Below, in pieces: positions 10,086 through 20,234 of a stretch of 64,000 nt of DNA (within the stretch, counting starts at the first letter, position 1; each line of letters begins with the position of its first letter). The notes beneath the pieces are model-generated. The model was given only the letters and a program-made list of their open reading frames with translations, was not told the DNA's origin and made no database searches. The position numbers and the translations under genes were made by a program. Source of the DNA: Aquatica leii (Eukaryota; Arthropoda; Insecta; Coleoptera; Lampyridae); the NCBI GenBank assembly GCA_035610365.1, contig CM069437.1, positions 53,530,093 to 53,594,092 of the forward strand. The letters run 5' to 3'.

Positions 10086-10915
10086 GTGATTTACGTTGAT
10101 TTTTCCTTAATTTTCATAGCGATTTACGATACCGCCACGTGTTGGGCCAATTTGGAAAGAGTCATGATTATTCCATTACCTTCCGCTGGAGACTATAACC
10201 CGTCTAAATTAAATAAGGCGTTAAAGCGTGAGTACTGGTTGATACCTAAGATTGAAGAAATATGTACAAATTTAAAGGGTAAGAGCTGTTAGATTTCAAG
10301 AATGGTTTTTATCATGTAGAGCTTGACAGTGCATCGGCTAAATTGCGTACATTTAGTACTCCTTTTGGTTACTATAAGTTCTTAAGATTGCCATTTGGGC
10401 TGAGCATAGCACCAGAATTTTTTCAAAAAGTTAATGTTTAAAATTTTGGTGACATTGATGATGCCATGATCTATTTTGATGATCTTTCGATTGCTGCTTC
10501 AAATGAGGAGGAGCATGATAGAATACTAAATAAGGTTCTGGAGAAGACAAGAGAACTAAATGTTAAATTCAATAAAAGTAAATTACAGTTTAAGGTAAAT
10601 GAGGTAAAGTATGTAGGATATGTTTTTTCTAAGGAGCGTTATAAAATTGATAGTAGTCGAATAGAGTCGATACAAAATTTTATAAACCCTACAAATAAAA
10701 AAGAGCTACAGATGTTGCTGGGAATGGTGAACTATGTTAGGAATTTTATTCCAAATTTGTCTGAGCTAACTGCACAAATTAGGGAAATTCTGAAAAAAGA
10801 AACTGAGTTCATTTGGGAAAAGACGCCAATTTCAAACTATCCTCAGTTTATTAAATCGGTTATTTGTAACACTATTCAATCGACTTTTACAAATCAAACT
10901 GACATTGACAGATAA
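10086..10915 (+). pseudogene. Ty3/gypsy reverse-transcriptase fragment
   Basis: Plus-strand RT in order: KLNKALKREYWLIPKIEEI, FDFKNGFYHVEL (first catalytic region), FSTPFGYYKFLRLPFGLSIA, MIYFDDLSIAAS (catalytic F/YxDD), NVKFNKSKLQFKVNEVKYVG and LQMLLGMVNYVRNFIPNLS (thumb/connection). There are stops near 10291 and 10439; otherwise it is fairly well kept. RNase H and integrase are missing. Belongs to an insect gypsy lineage; it may derive from the same element as the LTR relics at 8311 and 12270. Confidence 0.85.
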
Positions 10916-10992
10916 AAAATGCATTATTTAATAAACAACAATTTGTTTTGCATGGCTAACGAGATTTTTCTATTCTCAATAATTGTAGCTTA

Positions 10993-11109
10993 ACCTTCGT
11001 GTTAATGCAAGCACTGGGACAAAGTAAAGTTAATATAATATTTACGTTGATACTATGTATCTTTTTTTCAATAATATGTAACATTTTTTTTATTGCTTAA
11101 CACGAAGGT
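10993..11109. repeat. Short inverted-repeat unit (possible MITE)
   Basis: ACCTTCGTGTTAATGCAA at 10993 is matched in inverse by TTGCTTAACACGAAGGT at 11093-11109, giving a 117-bp unit with 17-bp ends. The interior is T-rich. No clear target duplication. It could be a small non-autonomous DNA element or a chance hairpin. Confidence 0.4.
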
Positions 11110-11669
11110 CAGTTTTACTATATGTTCTGTAGACGGTTGACTGTTTGGCAAAACAGAGCAAAAAATTGATTTTATCTTGTAACTGCTCTGCTTTTGTTTC
11201 TATCTCAATTTTTTAGCAGGACGAGAAAGATTTTTTGACTGAATCTAAAAATGAGATAAGCTTAGCATCTTAACAAAGAAAGTTTTTTGTTTTTAGTTAC
11301 CGATATTTAAAAGATTCTGACCAAATCCTACAGCAAAAAAAGAGAACGCACTTTTGTGTATATTTCTTGCTATCAAGACAGTCAGTGTTTTGTTTAGGGT
11401 TACGTTCTAAATATAGATAAAGTTTTTTTTTGGTTTATCGCCATCTATATTAATTAAGTTGAGTTAAGCTTTACCTTTGTTGTGTCTTAGAAATCTTCAA
11501 CTCATAAGTTCTACTTTTTCAAAAAAATATTAGAATAAGACTTATAGGTTTGTTTGCTATTACTTACGGTTTTATGTACTTTGTCTTAGAGGGTAGCTAA
11601 CATATAAGAAGTTGATAATCAGTTTGATATGTCGTTTTTATTTTTTAAAACACGTTTAAAACTAATTTT
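11110..11669. other. AT-rich spacer
   Basis: No ORF, repeat or RNA gene recognised. It may include the 3' flank of the candidate exon on the minus strand. Confidence 0.3.
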
Positions 11670-11679
11670 TTTATTTATT
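11670..11679 (-). terminator. Possible poly(A) signal(s)
   Basis: The minus strand reads AATAAATAAA about 100 bases past the candidate stop codon at 11775. Such motifs are common in AT-rich DNA, so this supports the last-exon call only weakly. Confidence 0.3.
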
Positions 11680-11774
11680 TCCAAAATAAATACAATAGGT
11701 ACATGCAAACTAATTAAAATGAAAAAGCAAACTTTTTTCTAATAACCAATTTATATATACATAGGAACTACCTA

Positions 11775-11877
11775 CTACTTCTTCTTTGTAGTTGAAGTTT
11801 TTGTAGTTGTTGGAATCGACAAATCCTCGTTGGTTTCAATTACAGGAGGTTTTACTTTGGTATATATAATATCTTTC
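11775..11877 (-). CDS. Candidate last coding exon of a host gene
   Basis: On the minus strand a plausible 3' splice site (TGTTAATTTTTAG) precedes an open stretch of 33 codons ending in TAG. The residues are mixed and soluble in character (YTKVKPPVIETNED, then SIPTTTKTSTTKKK), unlike the transposon relics nearby and unlike random AT-rich reading, which gives Phe/Ile/Lys/Asn. A poly(A) signal follows. No protein family is recognised and no upstream exon was found in the window, so this may be chance. If real, the upstream intron would run rightward through the transposon field. Confidence 0.35.
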
Positions 11878-11989
11878 CTAAAAATTAACATAGTAGTATG
11901 TTAGTTAAGCTTACATTAACAATAAATTAAAAATATAAAAATTTATGTTTGATTTATAAAACATTAGTCTTTAAGACAAAATGGGATGT

Positions 11990-12130
11990 TGAATTATAAT
12001 TGTAAATAATTCAATGCCTTTCCCATATATTTCTTTTTTATTTATTAATTATTTGCGGCTACAAGTTTCAGCCTAACGGTCATCATCAGGCCTAATAAAT
12101 TAATAAATAAATAAATTCAAATTAAAATGT
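11990..12130 (-). repeat. Repeat tail with hammerhead-like core
   Basis: The minus strand reads GCCTGATGATGACCGTTAGG then CTGAAACTTGTAGCCG, flanked on both sides by TTAATAAATAAATAAA-type tracts. CTGATGA...GAAAC blocks of this kind occur at the ends of Penelope-like and related retroelements in many animals. No coding part is attached here. Confidence 0.45.
12057..12093 (-). ncRNA. Hammerhead-ribozyme-like motif (core CTGATGA/GAAA)
   Basis: Minus strand: stem I GGC/GCC (3 bp), perfect CTGATGA box, a weak stem II around GACC-GTTA-GGCT with one extra base, perfect GAAA, then C-TT-G as a 2-bp stem III with tiny loop and GTA as the cleavage triplet. The very short stem III is what is described for type I hammerheads of Penelope-like elements. 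Stem II pairing is poor (two C-G pairs), so activity is doubtful. Confidence 0.35.
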
Positions 12131-12269
12131 TATATTGTCATTTAGACATAAACAGTTTAAAACTATTTTTTCCCAGAATTTCACATCACAGTACTCTGTC
12201 TTGTATAATATTTTATAAAATCAAATTAATTTGCTTAAAAAAAGAAGTTCTAATTTTGGTAACGATTTA

Positions 12270-13247
12270 AAATGCATTTTAGTACATTTGACTGTCGATT
12301 GGGCAACTTTGCAATCGTAGTCGTGCTGGGGGTAAATATTTCAATGGTTAGTAAAGTTTTTAACCGTAATACGGCGCAACGTCTGCTTGATTTCCGAATG
12401 TGTTCGAACGCCATTGTTATTTTAATTGTAGTGCTAGTAAGTGGTTTGAGAATAAAACTCTGTATGGAATGCCATCCATCAACATCTACCTAATGGAATT
12501 GTTTTTTTAGAGAAATTTTTCTTTCAGCGCACTTATCCTTTTGAGGAATCGCTAAAGATTAATACTTTTTTGGGTTGCATTTTCGGAAATGCCATTGAGG
12601 TTAGTGATGAATTTGCCCAGACGTGGTTGCGGATCACAATTCTATAAATTTGTTTGGTAAGAAGATTAAAAAGTAAACGGCGCATATTTTTCGTTTTAGA
12701 GTTAGTTGAACCAGAATTTGTTAATCTCGCTTACACGTTTGACAGTTGTAATACTAAAAATATTCCAACGCAAACGCGTTTAGACTTAGAAGTTAAGCCA
12801 TTGCTGTCGGTCAATGAAGTTCCTTATGTAATTTACACGATATTCGGTGATATCGAACCAGAATAACACCTAATTGTACCGACGACTAATATTTAGTCTG
12901 GGACTTGGCCGTGGTATATTTTTGTTTCTCTTTTCTGTCTATCAGCTATGATGTAATTACTCCAGAATAAATAAAAATTTAAGTCTGTGATAACTTTGGA
13001 TTGTTTTATTTCTCAACGTACAATTGGGATTGCGGGTCTTGGGCATTTCTTTTCTATAACTCAGATTTTTGTTTCTTTTGGGATTTTTTTCTTTACGCAA
13101 CGAAAGGTGGTGCAGGGCACCGACTCATCAAACAAAGTTATTCACAACTTGACCCACGATCATCTGCGACGGAAGCTAACCAAATGGGTGAGTCAAAAAT
13201 CTACTTTACACCAATGTTTGTTACATTTTTACAATTTGTGCGTTACA
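12270..13247 (+). repeat. Gypsy-like LTR (copy 2)
   Basis: A 0.98-kb stretch preceding a primer-site-like sequence and a gag start. It shares blocks with 8311-8660 (CGTACAATTGGG; GGGCACCGACTCATCAAAC). It holds a 70-residue open reading (12654-12866) with EPEFVNLAYTFDSCNTKN, of unknown meaning. The left boundary is uncertain; the right end is placed at ...GCGTTACA before AATAATTTTGGTGACC. Confidence 0.45.
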
Positions 13248-13252
13248 AATAA

Positions 13253-13272
13253 TTTTGGTGACCAACGTAGGG
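13253..13272 (+). other. Primer-binding-site-like sequence
   Basis: TTTTGGTGACCAACGTAGGG begins with TGG after a spacer, as expected for a tRNA primer site just inside a 5' LTR, and is followed by leader and then gag. The tRNA is not identified. Confidence 0.4.
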
Positions 13273-13537
13273 TTTGATTTTTTTCGATTGCTTTGATTTA
13301 TTTGCTGATCAATTACTGCTTCTTTTGTTTGTAATTAATTTGTTTCAGAGTTTAAAACGCAAGCTGTACTTTTGGAAAGTTTTACTCATTATGCGCTTAC
13401 TGGTTTTTTAGTAGGTAATTTTTTTTCTTTTACTGAGAGTTTTGAGTACTGGTATGTGGGTTCGCGTTTCTTGTGTTCTTATCGATAAATTTTATTTTAG
13501 GGGTTTGACTGATACGTTTTTAGAATAAGTATATACC

Positions 13538-14450
13538 ATGCCTAATCAGTAGAAACTGATTATTAATCGTCTTAACAAAAGAGAGTTTTAACACGAATTG
13601 ACTTCAAGAGGTATAGATTCGAATATTTCTGGTAAGGATATTTGCTCGTCAGTGCGTAATACCTTGAATTTGGAAGCAAAAGGAACTTTATGAGGTTTTT
13701 AAAAGCTAAACCTTTTCTTCTAGCTACCAAAGACTTACTTCTTTGTGGGTTCATGCTCAACGACGATGTACTTTGCTCTTGTGGGTACAGATGAAGAGAG
13801 ATCATACGTAAGAAACCATTACCTCGATTTCAATATATTTTTAACAAAGTCAACTCGCGGTGCAAGAAGTTTTGAGGTACGACTTGCGCTGACTTCTCAC
13901 TTATCATTCATACTTTCAGTTCTAAGCGGAGTAGTGCTCAAAGTGATGATGACTCACTTGACTTACTTTTGTCTGGACTCAGAATCTGTGCTTATTAGTG
14001 ACTTACTTACCCAATTAAGCCTGGGTCTGCTAGTAAACTGAATTTGGCATTCAAAGGAGATGTTCAGTTTCTTTATTAGAGTTTTTAACTCGGATGGATG
14101 AGATAAGTTTAACTTGTGGCCAACTACTCCTAAACTAGTTGCAGGTAAAGCTTTTTTACTTTATCGAACACGCTAAACTTCTTTATATACATAGTAAGAT
14201 GTAGTCTTGCTTATAAAATCGAAATATTTGCCTACGGATTATGGTGAACGCTTTCTGGGTAAAATAGAAGCTCGACCTATAAAACATGCTGAATCTATTA
14301 GCTTGTAGATTGCAACAATGCAAAGTTTATTCCAACTGTTAAGTGATCTTGAGCTTGAGGCACAACAATTTCAGCAGATCGAAATACCTAAATCAATTAG
14401 TTTACATCCTCCACTTCTATCCAAATCCAGTTTTTAGCAAATTGTTGACT
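13538..14450 (+). pseudogene. Gypsy gag relic
   Basis: ATG at 13538 opens MPNQ, a stop, then KLIINRLNKREL, a stop, HELTSRGIDSNISGKDICSS and VRNTLNLEAKGTL. This is the N-terminal pattern of insect gypsy gag (Leu-x-Lys-x-Glu-Leu, then E-L-x-x-R-G-I). Downstream there is an acidic Ser/Asp patch near 13940 and QLLSDLELEAQQFQQIEIPK near 14350. Frames are broken throughout. Gag forms the particle shell in intact elements. Confidence 0.5.
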
Positions 14451-14472
14451 GCTGTAGCCTTGTCTATAAAGA

Positions 14473-14847
14473 GTGGATATGTTTCGTTGTTCTGTATTAG
14501 CGAAAATTCTTGAACACATTTTCCTTTTTTCAGTAATGAACTGTGATTTTTTTATGGATCGTCATTGCGATAGAACACTGGTTAAGAACCCCAATTTTAA
14601 CGTTCTTATAGTTCGTACAGTTTTATGTAAAAAAGGAAAAGAAAAAAAAGATTCTTTTTGGTTGCTTTTCAATCCAAACGTAAAATTTGAAGGATGTTGT
14701 TTTCGCGTCAGCTATACAAAACTTGCAGAAAATTTGAAACTTGATTGGCAGTTTTGGCTAGTCCTGCATTTGTTGCAAATCAAAGCTAAACGTTACTTTA
14801 CCGTCATTTTCATCGTTTATAAATTAATTGAGTTTACAAATTACTAG
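14473..14847 (+). other. Unrecognised open reading, 124 codons
   Basis: Starts ATG and runs open to 14847; rich in Phe, Lys, Cys and Leu (KKGKEKKDSFWLLFNPNV). It has no motif I know. Position downstream of the gag relic suggests remains of the same gypsy element, but composition is close to what AT-rich DNA gives by chance. Not called as a gene. Confidence 0.2.
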
Positions 14848-15420
14848 ATGACTCATGGCGGACTTCATCATTTTTTCATGCCATCTGATCACAATAGCTA
14901 CAAACGTCAGTAGCTAAACACTCAAAGCCAATATTAAAATAATGTGAGAAAACTTTGTGGAAGTAACTATAGTTTGCTTTTACATTATATGTAGGCTCTT
15001 ACCTTAAATTCTCCACGTCTTGCTTATTGTCAGTAAAGAGTGCAGGTAAAGGCTCTTATATTTAGAAAGAACGATTATAAATAAAATTATTACTCCTTTA
15101 TCGAAAACACGCCCTTTTTGACCGTAATCTAATCAGAATCAAGCTTAACCAGCTGTGACGATACATCTTCTTTATATACAAAGACTACTCCTTCTTAAGT
15201 CACTTATATAGAGTTTAGAATCTGCTTGGCTCACAAGTTGATTACTTAACTCTGTAGTGGTTCTTTATTAGATTGTCATTTGTTTTTTCAAGTTTATCGT
15301 TTTACTTCTTACTTTTTTAGAGTTTAGAATCTGGATTGGTTGTTAGTTAGATGACGGTTGCTTGTTTGAGTTCTTTGATTTCTTTCACGTTCTGATGAAG
15401 CCAGTTACAAAAGTAGGCAA
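14848..15420. other. AT-rich spacer
   Basis: No gene recognised. Near 15180-15420 short phrases repeat loosely (GAGTTTAGAATCTG twice at about 15211 and 15322), possibly LTR remains. Confidence 0.25.
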
Positions 15421-15435
15421 CACGTTGGCAACTTC

Positions 15436-15535
15436 GGTTACAACAATGACACAGTCCAAACCCGCCTGACGTTCTCATCTTAGCGTAGACTCCGGCCGTA
15501 GAAACTTTCGCTATTACAGTATAAAGGCTTTCATT
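15436..15535 (+). repeat. Penelope-linked repeat, copy 2
   Basis: Matches copy 1 at 9361-9460 across GACACAGTCCAAACCCG, GTAGACTCCGGCCGTAGAAA and CTATTACAGTATAAA. Solo copy with no coding part attached; only a single orientation here. Confidence 0.6.
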
Positions 15536-16127
15536 GACTTTAAACTTTTTAATAAAACCCTTTACTGCTTGACCTGCTTCACACTTCGGAACTTACTGAC
15601 ATAAGTTTTTTAAAGCAATGCAAATTGACAGTTTTATTTATCTTGTCGACATAAAAAAGTTTATCCTAGCTTGCTTCAGAGTTTCGAAAGCAATGTTGTT
15701 ACACTAGTATGTTTTTTCAGTTTCTGTGTGTATGGTTGTTACAAGTCGCGAACGCTAACGCTAACTACACCCAAGTCACTCATATATCAAACTTTATCGT
15801 TCATTTTAACTATTTAAACAAACACCTATTTTTTGCTTTAAATAAGAGGACTTAAAACAGTTGAAATGAAATGAAAAAGTAAATATAATTATAATCATAA
15901 TTTTGGTTTATGTAATCAAGTTTCTTCTTAAGTTTGTTGCTATCCATGAGCAATAACCTGTCTTGTATGAATTTTAAGCTGGATTTTTACAATACGGTTG
16001 TAAAGTCAATAAAACGTGTTATTATAAAAATACTTGTTATGAACATTTAGCTTTATTTTTGCAGTGTAATTTATTTACCCAAGTATTTTGACTGCCCACG
16101 TAGAAATACCTATTTTTGAATAACATG
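15536..16127. other. AT-rich spacer
   Basis: No ORF or matching repeat found. Confidence 0.25.
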
Positions 16128-16240
16128 AGTGGGATTGGATGGCAGAGCTATCTCATACTATAAATTTACTATATGTGATTAATAGTATGTAAACGGCTAT
16201 CAAGATGGAAACGTCGAAAGCTGATTTTGTACTCGTCTAG

Positions 16241-17332
16241 CAGTGTTGTAACAGATACTTTTTTTCTAGTATCTAGATACAGATACAGATACTTTTTATA
16301 AATTGTATCTAGATTCAAATAAAATACTTTTTCAAAAAAAAGTATCTGGATACAGTTACAGATACTTTAAGAGAGTATCTAGATACATGTCAGATACGTT
16401 TTTAACAAAATCTTGAAATAAAATTTAAAACAAAGTGTCTATTTGGTTTAGCTAAAAACACAATAACTGTATCCCAGGCAGCACATTACGTCTCATTGAC
16501 GTCAAAATTACGAGACTTCATTAAAACGTGTCAGTGTCGTCATATGACGTCAGTGTGCTGCGTGGGCATTAAGCAAAACATTACCTTATCAAGCTTAATC
16601 CAAATACAAATACAAATTTACAAGCTTATTTTGTTTTAAAATTAATAGCATGTTAAATGTCTCGTCATTATATTTTGACATAGAATTAATAGTAAACTAC
16701 TAACACTAAAAAGTTTGTCCACTTCTTTGCTCTATTTGAGCTGATGAAGAAATTCAGTGTTGCCAATTGACTTTGTCGCGATTCCCTGCATAAACTATAA
16801 TAGTTCCATAATGACCACAATTGTACTCATAGTTCTACAAAGTTGAAATTTGTTGTCTTTTTTTTAAAGTATGAATTTTGTTTGATGGTATAAATGCTAA
16901 CACGTCACATTTCTCAAGTAATACTAGATATTATAAAATGTAGGTTTATACATGGTTTTCCCCAAAATTCCACAACAGTTTATAATACCCACAAAATACC
17001 CGCTACTACATAAAGTCTCTAAATTTGGTAGAATTCTACTAGAATTGGCGACGCTGAAAGAATTGCACTCATAAAACACCGGATACAAAGTCTCCAAATT
17101 CAAATTGTAATGTACATGATGAACTGACAGAAAAAACTACCGCGGCGTTTAGTAAAAACTTGTATAATTTACAATTTGAGCAAGAAAAAGTATCTAAGAA
17201 TCTAGACCACTCAGATACTACGAAAAATGTATTTAGATACAGATACAGTTACTTTTTGTTCAGTGTATCTAGATATGTAACTAGATACTCCAAAAGTATA
17301 CAGATACTGTATCTAGATACGTCACAACACTG
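16241..17332. mobile_element. hAT-type MITE, 1,092 bp
   Basis: Ends are CAGTGTTGTAAC and (inverse) CAGTGTTGTGACG, flanked by near-identical 8-bp duplications TCGTCTAG (16233-16240) and CCGTCTAG (17333-17340). Both subterminal regions are packed with GTATCTAGATAC-type palindromic repeats (about 16265-16395 and 17190-17320), typical transposase-binding arrays of hAT MITEs. The interior is AT-rich without coding and carries a smaller inverted-repeat unit at 16473-16566. It sits inside the hammerhead-bearing repeat, whose two halves rejoin when it is removed. Confidence 0.85.
16473..16566. mobile_element. 94-bp inverted-repeat MITE nested in hAT MITE
   Basis: Left end CCCAGGCAGCACATTACG, right end (inverse) CCCACGCAGCACACTGACG. 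The ends resemble the CCCAAGCAACACA ends of the 140-bp MITEs at 44776 and 56876. Internal TGACGTCA-like words add to the hairpin. No clear target duplication (AT at left, CA at right). Confidence 0.5.
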
Positions 17333-17440
17333 CCGTCTAGTTTAAATAAGTTTTGAAAAAGCCGCAGGCAAAAGCCACAACGTAGAAACATTGTAAGGTA
17401 AATGATGTAAATGCAAATGTAAAAATGCCACCAGAGTGAA

Positions 17441-17485
17441 TCACTGGACGACTGTTTCGCCCTTTTGGGGCTTTTCAACAATGGG
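17441..17485 (-). ncRNA. Hammerhead-ribozyme-like motif, copy a
   Basis: The minus strand folds as a type I hammerhead. Stem I is CCATTG with CAGTGA (five pairs, one a wobble). The core box is TTGAAAA (consensus CUGANGA), stem II GCCC/GGGC with loop CAAAA, then GAAA. Stem III is A-U and C-G with loop AGTC, and the cleavage triplet is GTC. C3 and G8 of the core are changed; G8 is catalytic, so this copy should be inactive. The pairing in all three stems argues it descends from a real ribozyme. Such motifs are known from Penelope-like elements and retrozymes. Confidence 0.5.
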
Positions 17486-17555
17486 AGAACACTCTACTGT
17501 ACTTCCACAAAAGCATTGGCATACCTGTAGCTTTTTATATTAATAAATGATGTTA

Positions 17556-17665
17556 AGTACATGAGTGAAATTCGATCATAGTATAAATGTATGAATAATA
17601 GTATGTAAATGGCTATAGGGATGGAAACGTAAAAAGCTGATTTTATACCCGCGTAATTCAAATTA
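17556..17665 (+). repeat. Hammerhead-bearing repeat family, copy b (truncated)
   Basis: ACATGAGTGAAATTCGATC, then ATGAATAATAGTATGTAAAT, GGCTATAGGGATGGAAACG and TTTTATACCCGCGTAATTC; it stops before the ribozyme-like end. Directly downstream of copy a in the same orientation. Confidence 0.65.
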
Positions 17666-19450
17666 TTTTATAATTTTTTTTAATTAGTGCACAATATAAA
17701 TAAAAATGAAATAAAATATTTTATTTAAACATAATTATATTCCGTGCTTTCTCTAATTTTTGTTTCTACGTTACGAGGTCTAGCTGGGCTTCTGGGCACT
17801 ATTACTGTAACATAAGGTTATTTTTTAAAGTATTTTTATAAAATAACCTATGACCTAGAACAATTCTAAGCCGTACCGATGTAGTTCATTCGCAATATTT
17901 GTAATCGAAGTCTTAATAATAAGATTAAAATAATTTAATTTATTTTCTAAAAGAACACATTTTACTAAAATAAATAATACGAAAGTATATAAAAATAAAT
18001 TAAAATTATTGATTAAACGAGACTTAATTGTTTGCTCGTGAATTTAAAAATGATTGTCCTAATTATGAACTTACGCAATGCGATAGCATGAAGTGCGATG
18101 GAAAATTTTCAAAGAGAAATCTTTGATGAAGGAAACCGTTAAATTTAACAGCTACTAAATGCAAAAGCACACTTCAGCTGCAGAAAGCGTACTTATTACA
18201 CACTATAATTACTAATAAAATTGTGGATCAGGATATTTGGCAGCAAGACTTATAAGTGGCAGCTGTTTCTTCTATAAATGAACACATTTTCCACAGTGTT
18301 TATGTACCTACACGATATACGGAACAACAATTTTTTTAATGCATTATTTTTATCTACAGTAGATTTTATTCAAAACAATTAGAGGAAGAGTTTATTGCCT
18401 GATAAAGCGTAATCACGCTACTTGGCAGTCAACAATTTATATCTAATAAACGTCCTGATAAAGGTTAAATTGTCAGCGATCGTTTTTGGAAAATGTCGAC
18501 CATTATGTTTAAGTTATTAGGAACAAACTGGAAAATGTAGTAACGTAATGAAACTTATAGAATTAGATTCGCCTTTACTTTCCACAAAGTCAAAGCTGAT
18601 TAGATATTAAAGCGAGTTCATTTATTTTCGCGTGCCAATGAACTTTAGTAACCTCGTACGTCCCCAAAATTAGGACTGTATGAAATAAGTTACAATTTTT
18701 TTACTTTGTAAATACGGTTCAATATTAATAATGAATATAAGGTGCGTTCGTGAAAGAACCTACTCACGATTTGACCTCATCAAGTTGTTATTATTTGCGA
18801 GTATGCAACTAGAGCGACGACCTCAGTTGATATTTTACTGTAGGGCTAATGATCTGTACGTATACTTGGTTTATGTATTTTTGTGCTGCAGTTGTTAATA
18901 ATGTTACCTTTACTATTAATACACATTATTCGAAGTCGTTCCTCATCAAATATAGCAAGAGTTTGAATTTCAGTTTACAGAATCAACATTGATTAATTGG
19001 GTAGATCCGTTACTAAATTCTCTCCTTGGAGACTAAGCCAATATTTGCAGTGTGCACTTGAAACGCCCGATATAGTGTTATATTGATTTAAAATTTGTAG
19101 AACAAACATTCGATAGTAGTAATCATACGGATAAGCTACTGACACACACATAAGCGATAATGTTGGAGGTAACCCAAATTACATTTCGTTTTGAATTGAT
19201 GCTATATTTAGTTTCTCGACGCAAATGTAGTCTAAAAAATTAACAACAAAATACATTTGATTAAGAAACCAAATAGAAAATAGCATTAAGAACAAAATAT
19301 CTTTTTTTTACTGATTGTGTTTTACCAAAATTTGTTTATTAATCCAAAGGCGCTGTCATCGTTAACTCTAGGACGTACAACCTGGGTCTAGCAGGAGTAG
19401 CAGGCCCGTTGGTGTATTTTATATCTTATAATTTTTTTATTCTTTTATTC
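17666..19450. other. 1.8-kb AT-rich stretch without genes
   Basis: No coding, repeat or RNA gene recognised. Scattered stops in all frames; no TIR or LTR boundaries seen. Confidence 0.3.
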
Positions 19451-19807
19451 AAGAACTAGTGGTTTTAACAATGTCTCGTAGATTAATGTATTTACAACTT
19501 TTTTCTACCGATAGATTTAAATGCAAAGTAGATCTGCAGTTATCCCGCTTTTATACAACACAAACCTCTGAGACCCAGTCTGAACAGGTTGCGACTTGCA
19601 TATTCAGAATGGTATAATCGCTTGTTCAGAAAGATGCATGTAAGGTGTTGTGTTACAGTTACAATAACTTCAAGTGTACAAAAACGTAGTGTCAGGTTTG
19701 GTAATAATGACTTTGAAGAAACTGCGTTAACATGGGTCAGTGAAGCAGATGAGGAGCCATCCGATGAAAATGAAGTTGAATCAAAAGATAATGCAGACGT
19801 TGCTTGA
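19451..19807 (+). other. Acidic open reading, possible transposase N-terminus
   Basis: Two overlapping frames: one opens MSRRLMYLQLFSTDRF, another ends with NDFEETALTWVSEADEEPSD followed by an ENEVESKDN tail. Acidic N-termini of this kind are common in piggyBac and other transposases, and piggyBac sequence lies 3 kb downstream beyond the long-TIR transposon. The link is weak; no domain is recognised. Confidence 0.25.
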
Positions 19808-19881
19808 TGTAATTTTACAAGAAATCATAAACTTTACGAATTTACAAGGTAAACGAGTGTATCTTAATTCTTTATATTAAT

Positions 19882-20041
19882 ACTGGTCAATATTTCAACC
19901 ACTGATAACACCGGTCTGCAAAAAAATATTTTTTATCGAGCCCTGACACTATTCCGGGTGATTCTTATGTAAAATGATGTCCTGAATCCAAATATGTCTT
20001 CCGTTTTCTTCCATCACCCACCATTTTCGAGGGAGCCCCAA
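19882..20041 (+). repeat. Left long TIR
   Basis: Begins ACTGGTCAATATTTCAACC and ends in the GAGGGAGCCCCA block. It pairs over its whole length with 22301-22473 with moderate divergence and small gaps, for example GATTCTTATGTAAAATGA in both. Confidence 0.75.
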
Positions 20042-20092
20042 ATCTCTAATTTTACCACTTTTCGATAAATTAATTATAATTTATTTATCGAA

Positions 20093-20135
20093 CGATAATA
20101 ATAATTATAATAATTATTATAATAATAAATATATA
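20093..20135. repeat. AAT/ATA microsatellite, self-complementary
   Basis: ATAATAATAATTATAATAAT followed by TATTATAATAATAAAT: a simple repeat that turns on itself, just inside the left TIR. Confidence 0.7.
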
Positions 20136-20234
20136 GACATGAATTTAATTTAAATGGGAAAAAGAACTATTTTAGCTATAAACAGTAATAAATAAAAAGA
20201 TATTCATCGTTACTTGGTGCTTGCTTTCCTTTTA

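Larger units (their letters stand above)
16128..17555 (-). repeat. Hammerhead-bearing repeat family, copy a (split by hAT MITE)
   Basis: Family landmarks on the plus strand: ACATGAGTG, GATGGCAGA, CTCATACTATAAATTTACTA, AGTATGTAAA, GGAAACGT, AAAGCTGATTTT, then (after the hAT MITE at 16241-17332) TTTAAATAAGTTTTGAA, GCAAATGTAAAAATGCCACC and the hammerhead-like end. Other copies: 17556-17665 (+), 57655-57765 (-), 61030-61268 (+). Copy a is followed directly by copy b starting with the same ACATGAGTG phrase, so the two are in tandem. No coding capacity seen; strand is given as that of the ribozyme-like motif. Confidence 0.65.

Noticed and set aside
12654-12866. 70-codon reading as an envelope-like gene
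   Set aside because: Lies inside a probable LTR, has no signal peptide, cleavage site or membrane segment.
16265-16395. GTATCTAGATAC palindromes as operator sites
   Set aside because: They are mirrored at the other end of a TIR/TSD-bounded hAT MITE, so transposase-binding arrays explain them.
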